NCBI RefSeq assembly: GCF_051513965.1
Contig: NZ_CP195847.1
Span: forward strand, 930,001 to 994,000
Source of the DNA: Paramicrobacterium sp051513965
Lineage (GTDB): Bacteria; Actinomycetota; Actinomycetes; Actinomycetales; Microbacteriaceae
Direction: 5' to 3'
DNA: 64,000 bases
The translations under genes were made by a program, and so were the position numbers. The notes under the pieces were generated by a model. It was not told the DNA's origin and did not search any database. It saw only the letters and a list, made by a program, of their open reading frames with translations. Positions 1 through 7,788 of this stretch are shown here, piece by piece (position 1 is the first letter of the stretch; every line of letters begins with the position of its first letter).

Positions 1-941
1 TCCACTTCCACCTCGTCGAAGCGATGGGTAGGATCATGCCCGAGGTCTCGCTGAAGACGAGCCACTGGGTGCTGAAGGACCTCGCGAAGCGCGGAGCCCT
101 CGTTCACCTCGACACTCAGTTCGCATCGTGCGTCGACGGAAACATCGAGCTCTCCACGGGCGAGAAGTTCGAGTCCGACCTCATCGTCTGGACCGCTGGC
201 GTCATGGCCACGCCGCAGATCGTCCGTCACACCGACCTCCCGATCGAAGAGCGCGGCCGCGTCGTGACGCGTGCAGACCTCCGTGTCGGCACCGACGAGG
301 AGCCCATCGAGGGCGCATGGGCCGCGGGCGACGTCTCGCGTGTTCCCGACCTGACCGGTGGCGGCGTCGGCGGCTACTGCGTTCCGAACGCTCAGCACGC
401 GGTGCGTCAGGCGAAGCTCCTCGCGAAGAACATCGTCGCTGATCTGCGCGGTGAGCAGCCGAAGCAGTACATTCACAAGAACCTCGGTGCTGTCGCCGGT
501 CTCGGCCTCGGCACCGGTGTCTTCCAGTCTGGAAAGATCGCGATCAAGGGCTTCTTCGCCTGGGTCGCACACCGTGGCTACCACGGTCTGGCCATGCCGA
601 CGTGGGAGCGCAAGTTCCGTGTCTTCGGTGACTGGATCGGTGGATTCTTCCTCGGTCGCGACATCGCGTCGCTCTCGGCCGTGCAGGAGCCGCGTGCGGT
701 CTTCGAGGAGTTCGCAGCGCGTCCGAAGCCTCCGGCGCCGGCCGAGCCGAAGCCCGACGAGAAGCCCGCCGCGGACGCCACCTCGGCCTCTGAGAAGAAG
801 GCTCCGGCAGACAAGGCTCCGGCGAAGAAGACGCCGACAAAGAAGCCTGCGGCCAAGAAGCCGGCCGCCAAGAAGGAGACCGCGAAGAAGGACTCCTCCA
901 GCGCGAGCGAAGCAGCTGAGAAGGCCGCTGCGAACAAGTAG
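1..941 (+). CDS. ndh: Type II NADH dehydrogenase (NDH-2), 3' part
   Basis: The reading frame is open from the window edge, so the N-terminal half is missing. NDH-2 is a single-subunit, peripheral membrane flavoprotein that passes electrons from NADH to menaquinone without pumping protons. The visible part has the C-terminal FAD-binding signature GAWAAGDVSRVPD, a second-dinucleotide-domain stretch (LIVWTAGVMATP) and the membrane-associating segment around HRGYHGLAMPTWERK. The last ~60 residues are unusual: a Pro/Ala/Glu stretch followed by repeated AAKK/TPTKK units, a strongly basic tail like those of histone H1-like proteins. A hairpin terminator follows. The family call is secure; the role of the tail is unknown. 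Confidence 0.92.
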   Translation, partial: HFHLVEAMGRIMPEVSLKTSHWVLKDLAKRGALVHLDTQFASCVDGNIELSTGEKFESDLIVWTAGVMATPQIVRHTDLPIEERGRVVTRADLRVGTDEEPIEGAWAAGDVSRVPDLTGGGVGGYCVPNAQHAVRQAKLLAKNIVADLRGEQPKQYIHKNLGAVAGLGLGTGVFQSGKIAIKGFFAWVAHRGYHGLAMPTWERKFRVFGDWIGGFFLGRDIASLSAVQEPRAVFEEFAARPKPPAPAEPKPDEKPAADATSASEKKAPADKAPAKKTPTKKPAAKKPAAKKETAKKDSSSASEAAEKAAANK

Positions 942-950
942 TCGCATCGA

Positions 951-980
951 ACGAGGCCCTGCCGGTCGGCAGGGCCTCGT
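951..980 (+). terminator. Hairpin terminator after ndh
   Basis: A perfect 14-bp inverted repeat (arms 951-964 and 967-980) starts 9 nt after the ndh stop. It has no long U tract, as is common in high-GC actinobacteria. Confidence 0.8.
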
Positions 981-1020
981 CGCGTCTACGGCATCCTACG
1001 TCCCGTAAAGTAGGTGCGAA

Positions 1021-1093
1021 GCCCCTATAGCCCAACGGCAGAGGCAGGCGACTTAAAATCGCTTCAGTCTGGGTTCGAATCCCAGTGGGGGCA
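1021..1093 (+). tRNA. tRNA with UAA anticodon and short variable loop
   Basis: A full cloverleaf can be drawn: acceptor stem 1021-1027/1086-1092 with one G-U pair, a 3-bp D stem, a 5-bp anticodon stem, loop CTTAAAA at 1052-1058 with anticodon TAA at 1054-1056, and T arm CTGGG/TTCGAAT/CCCAG. The discriminator is A1093 and no CCA is encoded. UAA would read UUA (Leu), yet the variable region is only 5 nt (TCAGT), whereas bacterial tRNA-Leu normally has a long type II variable arm. The gene is clear; which amino acid it carries is not. Confidence 0.85.
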
Positions 1094-1100
1094 CAGGTTC

Positions 1101-1106
1101 TAGACT
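1101..1106 (+). promoter_or_regulatory. -10 box (TAGACT) for a leaderless gene
   Basis: TAGACT ends 6 nt before the ATG at 1113, so transcription should begin at or next to the start codon. No Shine-Dalgarno sequence is visible. Confidence 0.6.
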
Positions 1107-1112
1107 GATCTG

Positions 1113-1760
1113 ATGGCAGAACTCAGCGACGAGGAATTCACAAGGCTCTACGGGCCGTGGGCCGGAAACACTCCTCAGGAAGCCGCCGTCTTCTTCGCGG
1201 ATTACGACGCGACGTGGTGGGTCGCTGGCGGCTGGGCGGTCGAAGCGTTCACAGGCATCCCCAGAGACCACGACGATATCGACGTCTCGGTGCTCTCGCG
1301 CGATCTACCGCGCCTGCGCCGTCACCTCGCTGGCCGTCTCGACGCGTGGGGCGCGCTCTCGGGCACCCTCGGCCCGATTCTTCCGGATGACGACCCTGAC
1401 GGAAGCGCCGTCGATGTTCTTCCGGAACACTGCACCCAGCTGTGGACGCGTGCGAGCGGAACCGAGCCGTGGGAATTCGACATTCTGCTCTCACCGGGCG
1501 ACGACACCACGTGGATGTACAAGAGAGACGAAAGCATCAGGATGCCGCTGAGCGATGCGCTCTGGGAGCATGACGGCGTCCGCTTTCTGCGACCCGAGAT
1601 CCAACTGCTCTACAAAGCGCGCGGCAATCGGGAGAAGGACCGCATCGACCTGCGCAGCACGCTGCCCCTGCTTGACGATGCCCGCCGCGGGTGGTTCGCC
1701 GACGCGCTCGAACGCACGTCTCCGGGCCACCCCTGGCTGAGCATCATCACGGAGAGCTGA
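1113..1760 (+). CDS. Nucleotidyltransferase-fold protein
   Basis: 215 aa. The segments VAGGWAVEAF and HDDIDVSVL (roughly residues 36-60) form the Gly-rich turn and the acidic metal-binding strand of the pol-beta nucleotidyltransferase fold. The layout matches the aminoglycoside 2''-adenylyltransferase/lincosamide-type families, with a later conserved LLYKARGNREKDRIDL stretch. Such proteins transfer NMP to a small molecule; the chromosomal members found in many actinobacteria mostly have no known substrate. It probably has its own leaderless promoter and converges with thiD-tenA 17 nt downstream. Resistance activity cannot be inferred from this sequence. Confidence 0.75.
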   Translation: MAELSDEEFTRLYGPWAGNTPQEAAVFFADYDATWWVAGGWAVEAFTGIPRDHDDIDVSVLSRDLPRLRRHLAGRLDAWGALSGTLGPILPDDDPDGSAVDVLPEHCTQLWTRASGTEPWEFDILLSPGDDTTWMYKRDESIRMPLSDALWEHDGVRFLRPEIQLLYKARGNREKDRIDLRSTLPLLDDARRGWFADALERTSPGHPWLSIITES

Positions 1761-1777
1761 CCCCGTGGTGGCCGCGC

Positions 1778-3322
1778 TCAGCGGTCACGGGTCAGCCGCA
1801 GAGGCTCCGCGAAGAACGCGCGCTCGTGTTCCGCCGAGATGCGGAACGCGCGCCACATGCGAGCGCGGGTGTGTTCGTCAGCTGCTGCAGCCGTCTCACT
1901 GACGATCTCGATCGCGCGGGTCGCAGCGTCGGCGAACGTCTGGTCTTCATACATCTGCAGCCACGGATAGTACGGGTTCTCAGCGGTCGCGCGAGGCAGC
2001 ATGCGTGTGCCGGTGTCCACGTAGATCCAGTAGCACGGCAGAATGGCCGCGATCAGCACCGCGTAGGAGTCTCTCGCCGCAGCGGCCGCGAGATGGTCGG
2101 TGTATGCGACAGTCGCGGGTGCCTTCTCTGCGGCATCCACAATCGACAGGTCTCCGAGATACCGCGCGTGCAGCGTCGTCTCACCCGCGAGCGCCGACAT
2201 CGCACCTGCCGCCCAGAGCTCCTGCTCCGCCACCGTGGGCGCCAACGCACTCGCCGCCGAAAGCGCGCGTGCGTAGTCACGCAGGTAGAGGGTGTCCTGA
2301 ACGAGATAGTGACGGAACGCGGCCCCGTCGAGACTCCCGTCGACGAGACCGCTCACGAACTCGAGCGCGTCGATGTCATCGCGCACGTCTGCGATCTCCG
2401 TCCACCAGCGCTCCGCGATCTCGCCTGCGGTCGGGGCTGCTGAAGCACGGCGCCAGAGCGAGGCGAAGTGGTTGACGGGGCCGTTGCCTGAGCCGACGTC
2501 GAGGCGAGTGCCATGCCGGATGCTGTCAGCGAGCCAGCTCTTCGCACGCTCGAGCGCGCTCGCCCACTCGCCGGTCTGCGGCTGGAGCGTCGCAAGCGCG
2601 GACGACAGCGAGCAGCCGGTGCCGTGCGTGTTGCGGGTGTGGACGCGCGCGCCCGTGAACTCGGCGATGACTCCGGATGCCGAGACGAGAGCGTCGCGCA
2701 CAGCATCACCGGCCGCGTGGCCGCCCTTCGCGAGCACCAGGGTGTCGAAGCGCTCGGCGACGCGGCGTGCCTGCGCGATCACCTCCGGCCAGGCGCGCTG
2801 AACCGGTTCGCCCGCAAGTACGGCGAGCTCCGGAACGTTCGGAGTCACGATGCTCGCGTGTCGAAGCATCCGCCCCAGGGCCTCCTCGGCGGAAGCGTCG
2901 AGCAGGCGATCGCCGCTCGTCGCCACCATCACCGGGTCGACCACGATGACGGGCGGAGCGACGCGCTCCAGCCACTCGTCGACGACCTCGATGATCTCGG
3001 TGTTGGCCAGCATCCCGATTTTGACCGCGTCGATCTCGACGTCGTCGCTCACCGCATCGAGCTGCTCCCTCAGAAACTCGGTGGGCGGAACGTGCACCGA
3101 CCGGACTCCGTGCGTGTTCTGCGCGACGAGCGCGGTGACGACCGCCATGCCGTAACCGCCGTTCGCGGCGATCGACTTGAGGTCGGCCTGAACGCCGGCC
3201 CCGCCTGTCGGGTCGGTTCCGGCGATGCTGAGCACCCGCGGAACAGCGGTTGCGTCAGCGTCATCAGCCGTTGCGGCTGCAGCGGTGAGCCTGGATACGG
3301 ACGGTTCTGGCGTACGCGACAT
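1778..3322 (-). CDS. thiD: Bifunctional HMP kinase/HMP-P kinase and thiaminase II-type protein (ThiD-TenA fusion)
   Basis: 514 aa from the ATG at 3322. The N-terminal ThiD domain (about residues 25-290) shows SIAGTDPTGGAGVQADLK and the phosphate-binding GTGCSLSSALA; it phosphorylates 4-amino-5-hydroxymethyl-2-methylpyrimidine and its monophosphate for thiamine synthesis. The C-terminal TenA domain shows FRHYLVQDTLYLRDYARA and the catalytic-Cys region LPCYWIY; TenA salvages the pyrimidine from degraded thiamine. The fusion joins salvage and activation of one intermediate. The frame stays open upstream into the riboswitch, but ATG 3322 has the riboswitch's own AAGGGA 8 nt ahead, so I chose it over ATG 3331. 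Cytoplasmic. Confidence 0.92.
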   Translation of the reverse strand: MSRTPEPSVSRLTAAAATADDADATAVPRVLSIAGTDPTGGAGVQADLKSIAANGGYGMAVVTALVAQNTHGVRSVHVPPTEFLREQLDAVSDDVEIDAVKIGMLANTEIIEVVDEWLERVAPPVIVVDPVMVATSGDRLLDASAEEALGRMLRHASIVTPNVPELAVLAGEPVQRAWPEVIAQARRVAERFDTLVLAKGGHAAGDAVRDALVSASGVIAEFTGARVHTRNTHGTGCSLSSALATLQPQTGEWASALERAKSWLADSIRHGTRLDVGSGNGPVNHFASLWRRASAAPTAGEIAERWWTEIADVRDDIDALEFVSGLVDGSLDGAAFRHYLVQDTLYLRDYARALSAASALAPTVAEQELWAAGAMSALAGETTLHARYLGDLSIVDAAEKAPATVAYTDHLAAAAARDSYAVLIAAILPCYWIYVDTGTRMLPRATAENPYYPWLQMYEDQTFADAATRAIEIVSETAAAADEHTRARMWRAFRISAEHERAFFAEPLRLTRDR

Positions 3323-3325
3323 TCG

Positions 3326-3402
3326 CGACATCCCTTCGCTAGTACGAGCTAGATCAGGTTCGACGGGTGTGTTCTCAGCCTGGACGGGCACCCCGTGTCA
3401 CA
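3326..3402 (-). promoter_or_regulatory. TPP riboswitch (THI element)
   Basis: Read on the minus strand, the region has the ordered TPP-aptamer landmarks GGGGTGC, GGCTGAGA, ACCCG, GAACCTGATCTAG and finally GCGAAGGGA. Its 3' end supplies the AGGGA Shine-Dalgarno for thiD-tenA, so ligand binding should block ribosome entry directly. Landmark order, spacing and neighbouring gene all agree. Confidence 0.95.
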
Positions 3403-3429
3403 TGTGTCGGCCACTCTACCTGATCGGGC

Positions 3430-5091
3430 TCAGGGCTTGGCCTCTGCGTAGCTGCGCGTGATGGTCACACCGAGGGGGAAGTCGATCGGAAAGTCCCCGA
3501 AGAGACCGCGGCCCGCAGCATCCGCCGCCTTCTGAACGGCTGCGGCGGTCTCGTCAGCGTGCTCGGTCGGGGTGTGGATGATCACTTCATCGTGCAGAAA
3601 ATAGACCAGGTGAGGTCTGGAGGATGCCTCGCCCATCGAGCGGAGTCGATGGCGAAGCTCAGCCAACCAGCACAGCGCCCATTCGGCGGCGGTTCCCTGC
3701 GCGACGAAGTTGCGGGTGAACCGGCCCCACTCTCGCCGGGCGCTTCTCGCCGCGCGCTCCTGCGCGGGAGTCGCCGACACCTGGGCGGCCGCTCGCATCA
3801 TCGCCCGCCACGAATCCGCGGGCGGGGGAGAGCTGCGCCCGAGCCACGTCGTCACCTGCTCGCCCCGCTCACCGGCGCGTGCGGCGGCCTCGACGAGCCC
3901 AGTCGCACGCGGGTAGTCCCGCATCAGCCGCGGCATGAGCCGTGCGCTCTCGCCCGTCGTCGAACCGTACAGCGCTCCGAGCATGGCGACCTTCGCATGG
4001 GCGCGGGTATCGACGGTTCCGGCGTCGACGAGCCCCTGGTAGAGGTCCTTGCTGTGCCCAGCTTCCGCCATTCTGACGTCGCCGGCCATGGCGGCGACGA
4101 TCCGCGGTTCGAGCTGCGCGGCGTCGGCGACGACGAACGTCCACCCGTCGTCCGCGATCACCGCAGGCCGCACCTGCTTCGGCAGCTGAAGAGCACCGCC
4201 GCCGTCCGTCGCCCAGCGCCCGGTGACGACACCCGCCACGATGTAGTCCGGGCGGAACCGGCCGTCGTGCACCCACTCGTCCAGCCACGCCCACCCGTTC
4301 GCGGTCATGAGCCGCGACAGCGATTTGTAGCGCAGCAGGGGCTCGATCACGGGATGCTCGATGCCGCGAAGCTCCCACTTGCTCGTGGAGTTCACCGACA
4401 GCCCTGCTGCCCGCAGAGCGCGCAGCAGCTCGGCAGGGGAGTCGGGGTTCAAAGCCGGTGCGGCGAGTGCGGCACGGATGCTGTTCGCGAGCTGCTCCAG
4501 CGTGGCTGGACGCCCTCCGAACACGGGGCGAGGCCCGAGCGCCTCGGTGAGCAGACGGTTGTGCACATCGCGCCTCCAGGGAAGCCCGTCGGCGTGGATC
4601 TCGCACGCGATCATCGCTCCGCACGACTCCGCAGCGAGCAGGCGACGCAGCCGCCACGGAGACGTCGCGCCCTGGATCGTCGCGAGCTGACGCTGCAGCT
4701 CTGCGACGGCATCCGCGCGGTCGCGCATCGACCCGGCGACGCCGAGCCCGCTGAGCAGTCCGTCGTCGCGCGGCGCCTCTCGAGGAGCATCCCACTCGTC
4801 GAGCGGTGCATCGTGCAGCGGCCCGCTCGTCGTCGTCGATCGGCGCAGGATGACACGACAGAGGGCGAGGTCGTGGCTTCTCCCGAGACGGATGCCGCGT
4901 GCGAGCAGTTGCGGATACAGCTCCGACGTGCGGGCGAAGACCCAGCGCGGCGACTCTGTTTCTCGTATCTGCACCGCACTCGAGGCATCCTCACGCTCGA
5001 CCATCGTGTCTGCGAGGACGCCACCGGTCTCGTCGACGTCGACGAGACGGAGGCTGCCCGGCTCACTCCCGGGCTCGATGACGACGAACAC
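3430..5091 (-). CDS. Bifunctional 3'-5' exonuclease/DNA polymerase, PolA-like family A
   Basis: 553 aa from a GTG at 5091. The C-terminal two thirds is a family A polymerase: motif A appears as VVADAAQLEPRI (DYSQIELR in PolA), the finger region as HAKVAMLGALYGSTTGES and motif C as HDEVIIH. The N-terminal ~180 residues sit where a DEDD exonuclease domain would be, but I do not see clear exonuclease motifs. Actinobacteria often carry such a short second family A polymerase besides full-length PolA, presumably for repair. It is divergent from the rhodanese gene, whose start lies 48 nt away. The start codon is uncertain; several in-frame alternatives exist nearby. Confidence 0.85.
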   Translation of the reverse strand: MFVVIEPGSEPGSLRLVDVDETGGVLADTMVEREDASSAVQIRETESPRWVFARTSELYPQLLARGIRLGRSHDLALCRVILRRSTTTSGPLHDAPLDEWDAPREAPRDDGLLSGLGVAGSMRDRADAVAELQRQLATIQGATSPWRLRRLLAAESCGAMIACEIHADGLPWRRDVHNRLLTEALGPRPVFGGRPATLEQLANSIRAALAAPALNPDSPAELLRALRAAGLSVNSTSKWELRGIEHPVIEPLLRYKSLSRLMTANGWAWLDEWVHDGRFRPDYIVAGVVTGRWATDGGGALQLPKQVRPAVIADDGWTFVVADAAQLEPRIVAAMAGDVRMAEAGHSKDLYQGLVDAGTVDTRAHAKVAMLGALYGSTTGESARLMPRLMRDYPRATGLVEAAARAGERGEQVTTWLGRSSPPPADSWRAMMRAAAQVSATPAQERAARSARREWGRFTRNFVAQGTAAEWALCWLAELRHRLRSMGEASSRPHLVYFLHDEVIIHTPTEHADETAAAVQKAADAAGRGLFGDFPIDFPLGVTITRSYAEAKP

Positions 5092-5139
5092 GCTTCTATT
5101 CTCGTGGCTCCCACAGACACTCGATGTGAAGATGGAGGA

Positions 5140-5448
5140 ATGAAGCAGATCACCGTGACAGACCTGGCCGCACGACGACAGAACGGCGACATCGTCGTGG
5201 TCGACGTTCGTGAGGACGAGGAGTGGGCCGGAGGGCACCTCGAGGGTGCCGTGCACATTCCGATGACGCAGTTCATGGAGCGTGAGGGCGAGCTTCCCGA
5301 GGCCGATGAACTCTACGTGATGTGCCACGTCGGCGGCCGCAGCGCCCGCGTGACGCAGTACCTCGAGCAGAAGGGCATCGACGCGGTGAACGTCGAGGGC
5401 GGCATCGCAGCTTGGCAGGAGGCCGACCTGCCCGTCGTGACCGACTGA
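5140..5448 (+). CDS. Single-domain rhodanese-like protein
   Basis: 102 aa, one rhodanese domain. The active-site loop MCHVGGRSARV holds the catalytic Cys and the Arg of the persulfide-binding loop; the N-terminal VVDVREDEEWAGGH motif is typical of GlpE/PspE-type proteins. These move sulfane sulfur to acceptors such as thiols or cyanide in the cytoplasm. GGAGGA overlaps the ATG region closely (GATGGAGGAATG), giving an unusually short spacing. It converges with the downstream gene with a 2-nt gap. Confidence 0.9.
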   Translation: MKQITVTDLAARRQNGDIVVVDVREDEEWAGGHLEGAVHIPMTQFMEREGELPEADELYVMCHVGGRSARVTQYLEQKGIDAVNVEGGIAAWQEADLPVVTD

Positions 5449-5450
5449 GG

Positions 5451-7643
5451 CTACGAGCTCGTCAGCATCGGCTGCACGAACCGTCGCCACAGCCACAGCG
5501 TGATTCCGAGCGCGGCGAACGCGAGAACGAGCGCGAGTGCCGCGAGGATGTTGCCCGTCGTGCGCCACGATTCGATGGTCGGTCCGAGCATGACGAACAG
5601 CGCGGTGAGAATCGCGAGCACGGAGCCCAGCCACAGCGGTCGTGACCAGGCGAAGATCGCGCGACCGCTCAGCCGTCCGAGCGGCACCATCATGATGGCC
5701 GCCGAGCCGATGCCGACGAGCGCCGTGATGTTCGCCGTCTCGATGACGAGCTGGGTGAAGAACCCGCCTCCCTGAGGCACGAGCGCGGCGAGCATCCACG
5801 CCAGCATGCCGGTGGCGAAGACCCCGCCCATGCGCGTCAGTGCGAGTCTCGCAAGAACGGCGTCCGCGAGCACGCTCGGCACGCGAACGGTGGTGACGAG
5901 CCCGAAGAGCAGCGCGGGGTGCAGGTCGAACAGTCGGGTGGCCAGAACGGATGCCGCGACCAGCATCAGCCACCGCGGGTTGAAGCGAACCTCCGTGTAG
6001 CCGCACCGCCACACGTGCGAGAGGATGCGTGGAACCCACGCGGCGACCGCGTTGATGAGCGCGGCGGCGAGCACGGACGCGACGAGCAGCCGCAGGTAGG
6101 CCGGGCGCCCGTCGACGGGGTTCGCGAAAATCGCGAGGGCTCCGGTGCCGACGATTCCGATCACGATCATCGCCACACGGCTCGGCACGGCGAGTGACGG
6201 GGCGATCTCGAACTCCGACGACGAGCGGTTTCTTCCGGTGAAGGTGACAGCGGATGCCGCGACGCGACGACGCGCGAACGTGCCCGCGAGCATCCGTGCC
6301 GGAATCAGGATGAGCCCGACCGTCAACGCTGCCAGGAGGAGCGCGCGCGCCCAACCGGCGATCGCCTCGGCTCCGAGCGCGGGCGGAAGCGCATCGGTGA
6401 ATGGCGTCGCGTGGTTCCACGGACCTCGCGGGTCTGCCGGTGCAGGCGGCGCCGCCTCGCTGCGGCTGTCATCGCTCTCCGATGGAGAAGGCTCCTCGGA
6501 CTCTTCGTCCGGCGTGGTCTCTTCGTCGGACGGCGTGTCCGACGGGGTGTCCGTCGTCGGCGGATCGGTCGGAGATGACGAGGCGGAGCCGAACCTCACC
6601 GACACCGGGCTGCTGTCCTTGCTGGAGTTTCCTACGGCGTCGGTTGCAATCGCGACGATGCTGCCCTTGCCTGATTTATAGACCTCGGATGCCGTGCACG
6701 ACCACGCTCCGCTCGACGACGCCGTGGTCTTGCAGATCGCCTGCGCTCCAACGAAGACGGTGATCTGCGCTCCCGGCTCTGCTGTGCCTGAGATCGTCGC
6801 GCCGGCCAGCGGCAGCGTCGTGCCCGCCGCGGGGGAGGAGAGCGCGGGTGGCTTCGGCGCCGTCAGATCAACGGTGATGGGGATGCTCCGACTGGCGTTC
6901 GACCCCTCCGGAGCCCACGATGTGGTCTGCGTCGCGGTTGCCGTGCCGCGGCTGACCTCGTGTGCGACGGTCACCGTCCACGAGCGGTCGCTTTTCACGG
7001 TCGTGGAGTAGGTCCGTTCCCCGACCGTGAGCGTCAGCTTCGCGCCTTTATACCCCGTGCCGGAGACCGTGTTCTCGCCGATCCCGGCGACGATCTCATT
7101 CTGAGTGATGGACGGCGCGAAGAGCACGTTCACGAATGCCTCCGCGGTTTTTGCGCCATCGACGGAGGCTGTGATCTTCTGCTTTTCGCCCGCAGCCACT
7201 TCGATGTCTGCGGAGAATGTGTGCGAGTCGGTCACCGACGTGTTCGTCGCCTGGCGGCCCTGGGATTTGACGGTGACCGTGCTGCCCGGCTTGATCGAAT
7301 CGGGGACAGTTCCGGAGACCGTGACGCTGTCCTGTCTGATCAGTGACGGTAGCGGATCGAGCGCGACTGTGGCGTCGACCGGCGGCTCAGTCTCCGTCGG
7401 CGGGGGCGTCGTGCCGTCCGGGTCCTTCTTGCCGTCATCGTCCGTCTCGACCGGGGCGGTAGCGTCCTGCGTCCCGCCGTCAACGGCGTGAGCGGGCGCG
7501 GCGAGAAGGGCGGGGACCATCATGGTGGCGGCCGCGACGAGCGAGAGAAGGAGCAAACGCCAACGACGGTGTGCTCTTGCCGGTTCATCCGGCGAGATGC
7601 TGTGTCTGTGTATAGATAAAGTCCGCCCCACTTCATCACCCAT
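5451..7643 (-). CDS. Secreted Ig-like domain protein with C-terminal membrane region
   Basis: 730 aa. A signal peptide is clear: RRWR, a long hydrophobic stretch, then APAHA with likely cleavage after residue 53. Next comes an acidic Pro/Thr/Asp linker, then two or three bacterial Ig-like domains (VTVSGTVPDSIKPGSTVTV; ISGTAEPGAQITVFVGAQ) to about residue 360, a Ser/Asp/Glu/Pro-rich linker, and from about residue 415 roughly eight hydrophobic helices. The protein would thus show adhesin-like beta domains outside the cell anchored by a polytopic membrane domain. I do not recognise the membrane domain. Expression looks monocistronic. Confidence 0.8.
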   Translation of the reverse strand: MGDEVGRTLSIHRHSISPDEPARAHRRWRLLLLSLVAAATMMVPALLAAPAHAVDGGTQDATAPVETDDDGKKDPDGTTPPPTETEPPVDATVALDPLPSLIRQDSVTVSGTVPDSIKPGSTVTVKSQGRQATNTSVTDSHTFSADIEVAAGEKQKITASVDGAKTAEAFVNVLFAPSITQNEIVAGIGENTVSGTGYKGAKLTLTVGERTYSTTVKSDRSWTVTVAHEVSRGTATATQTTSWAPEGSNASRSIPITVDLTAPKPPALSSPAAGTTLPLAGATISGTAEPGAQITVFVGAQAICKTTASSSGAWSCTASEVYKSGKGSIVAIATDAVGNSSKDSSPVSVRFGSASSSPTDPPTTDTPSDTPSDEETTPDEESEEPSPSESDDSRSEAAPPAPADPRGPWNHATPFTDALPPALGAEAIAGWARALLLAALTVGLILIPARMLAGTFARRRVAASAVTFTGRNRSSSEFEIAPSLAVPSRVAMIVIGIVGTGALAIFANPVDGRPAYLRLLVASVLAAALINAVAAWVPRILSHVWRCGYTEVRFNPRWLMLVAASVLATRLFDLHPALLFGLVTTVRVPSVLADAVLARLALTRMGGVFATGMLAWMLAALVPQGGGFFTQLVIETANITALVGIGSAAIMMVPLGRLSGRAIFAWSRPLWLGSVLAILTALFVMLGPTIESWRTTGNILAALALVLAFAALGITLWLWRRFVQPMLTSS

Positions 7644-7788
7644 TCACGGTGATTCCTACTGCGAAGTCAAGCAACCACGGGCCCTTTTCTGGACGCTCTC
7701 AGCGGACGTGCAGGAGACGAGCGTTCGCTGTCCGGTTGGCCGGGCTCACGGCATCCCCGATATCGTTTCAAAGGACGAAAGGCGCTCA

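Noticed and set aside
3559..5139. Long plus-strand open frame upstream of the rhodanese gene
   Set aside because: It is antisense to the polymerase gene, Arg/Pro/His-rich and without family motifs; only the last 102 codons are a real gene.
5092..6420. Upstream extension of the polymerase frame to 996 aa
   Set aside because: The extension is antisense to the rhodanese gene and overlaps the Ig-like gene in another frame; its composition is that of a high-GC shadow.
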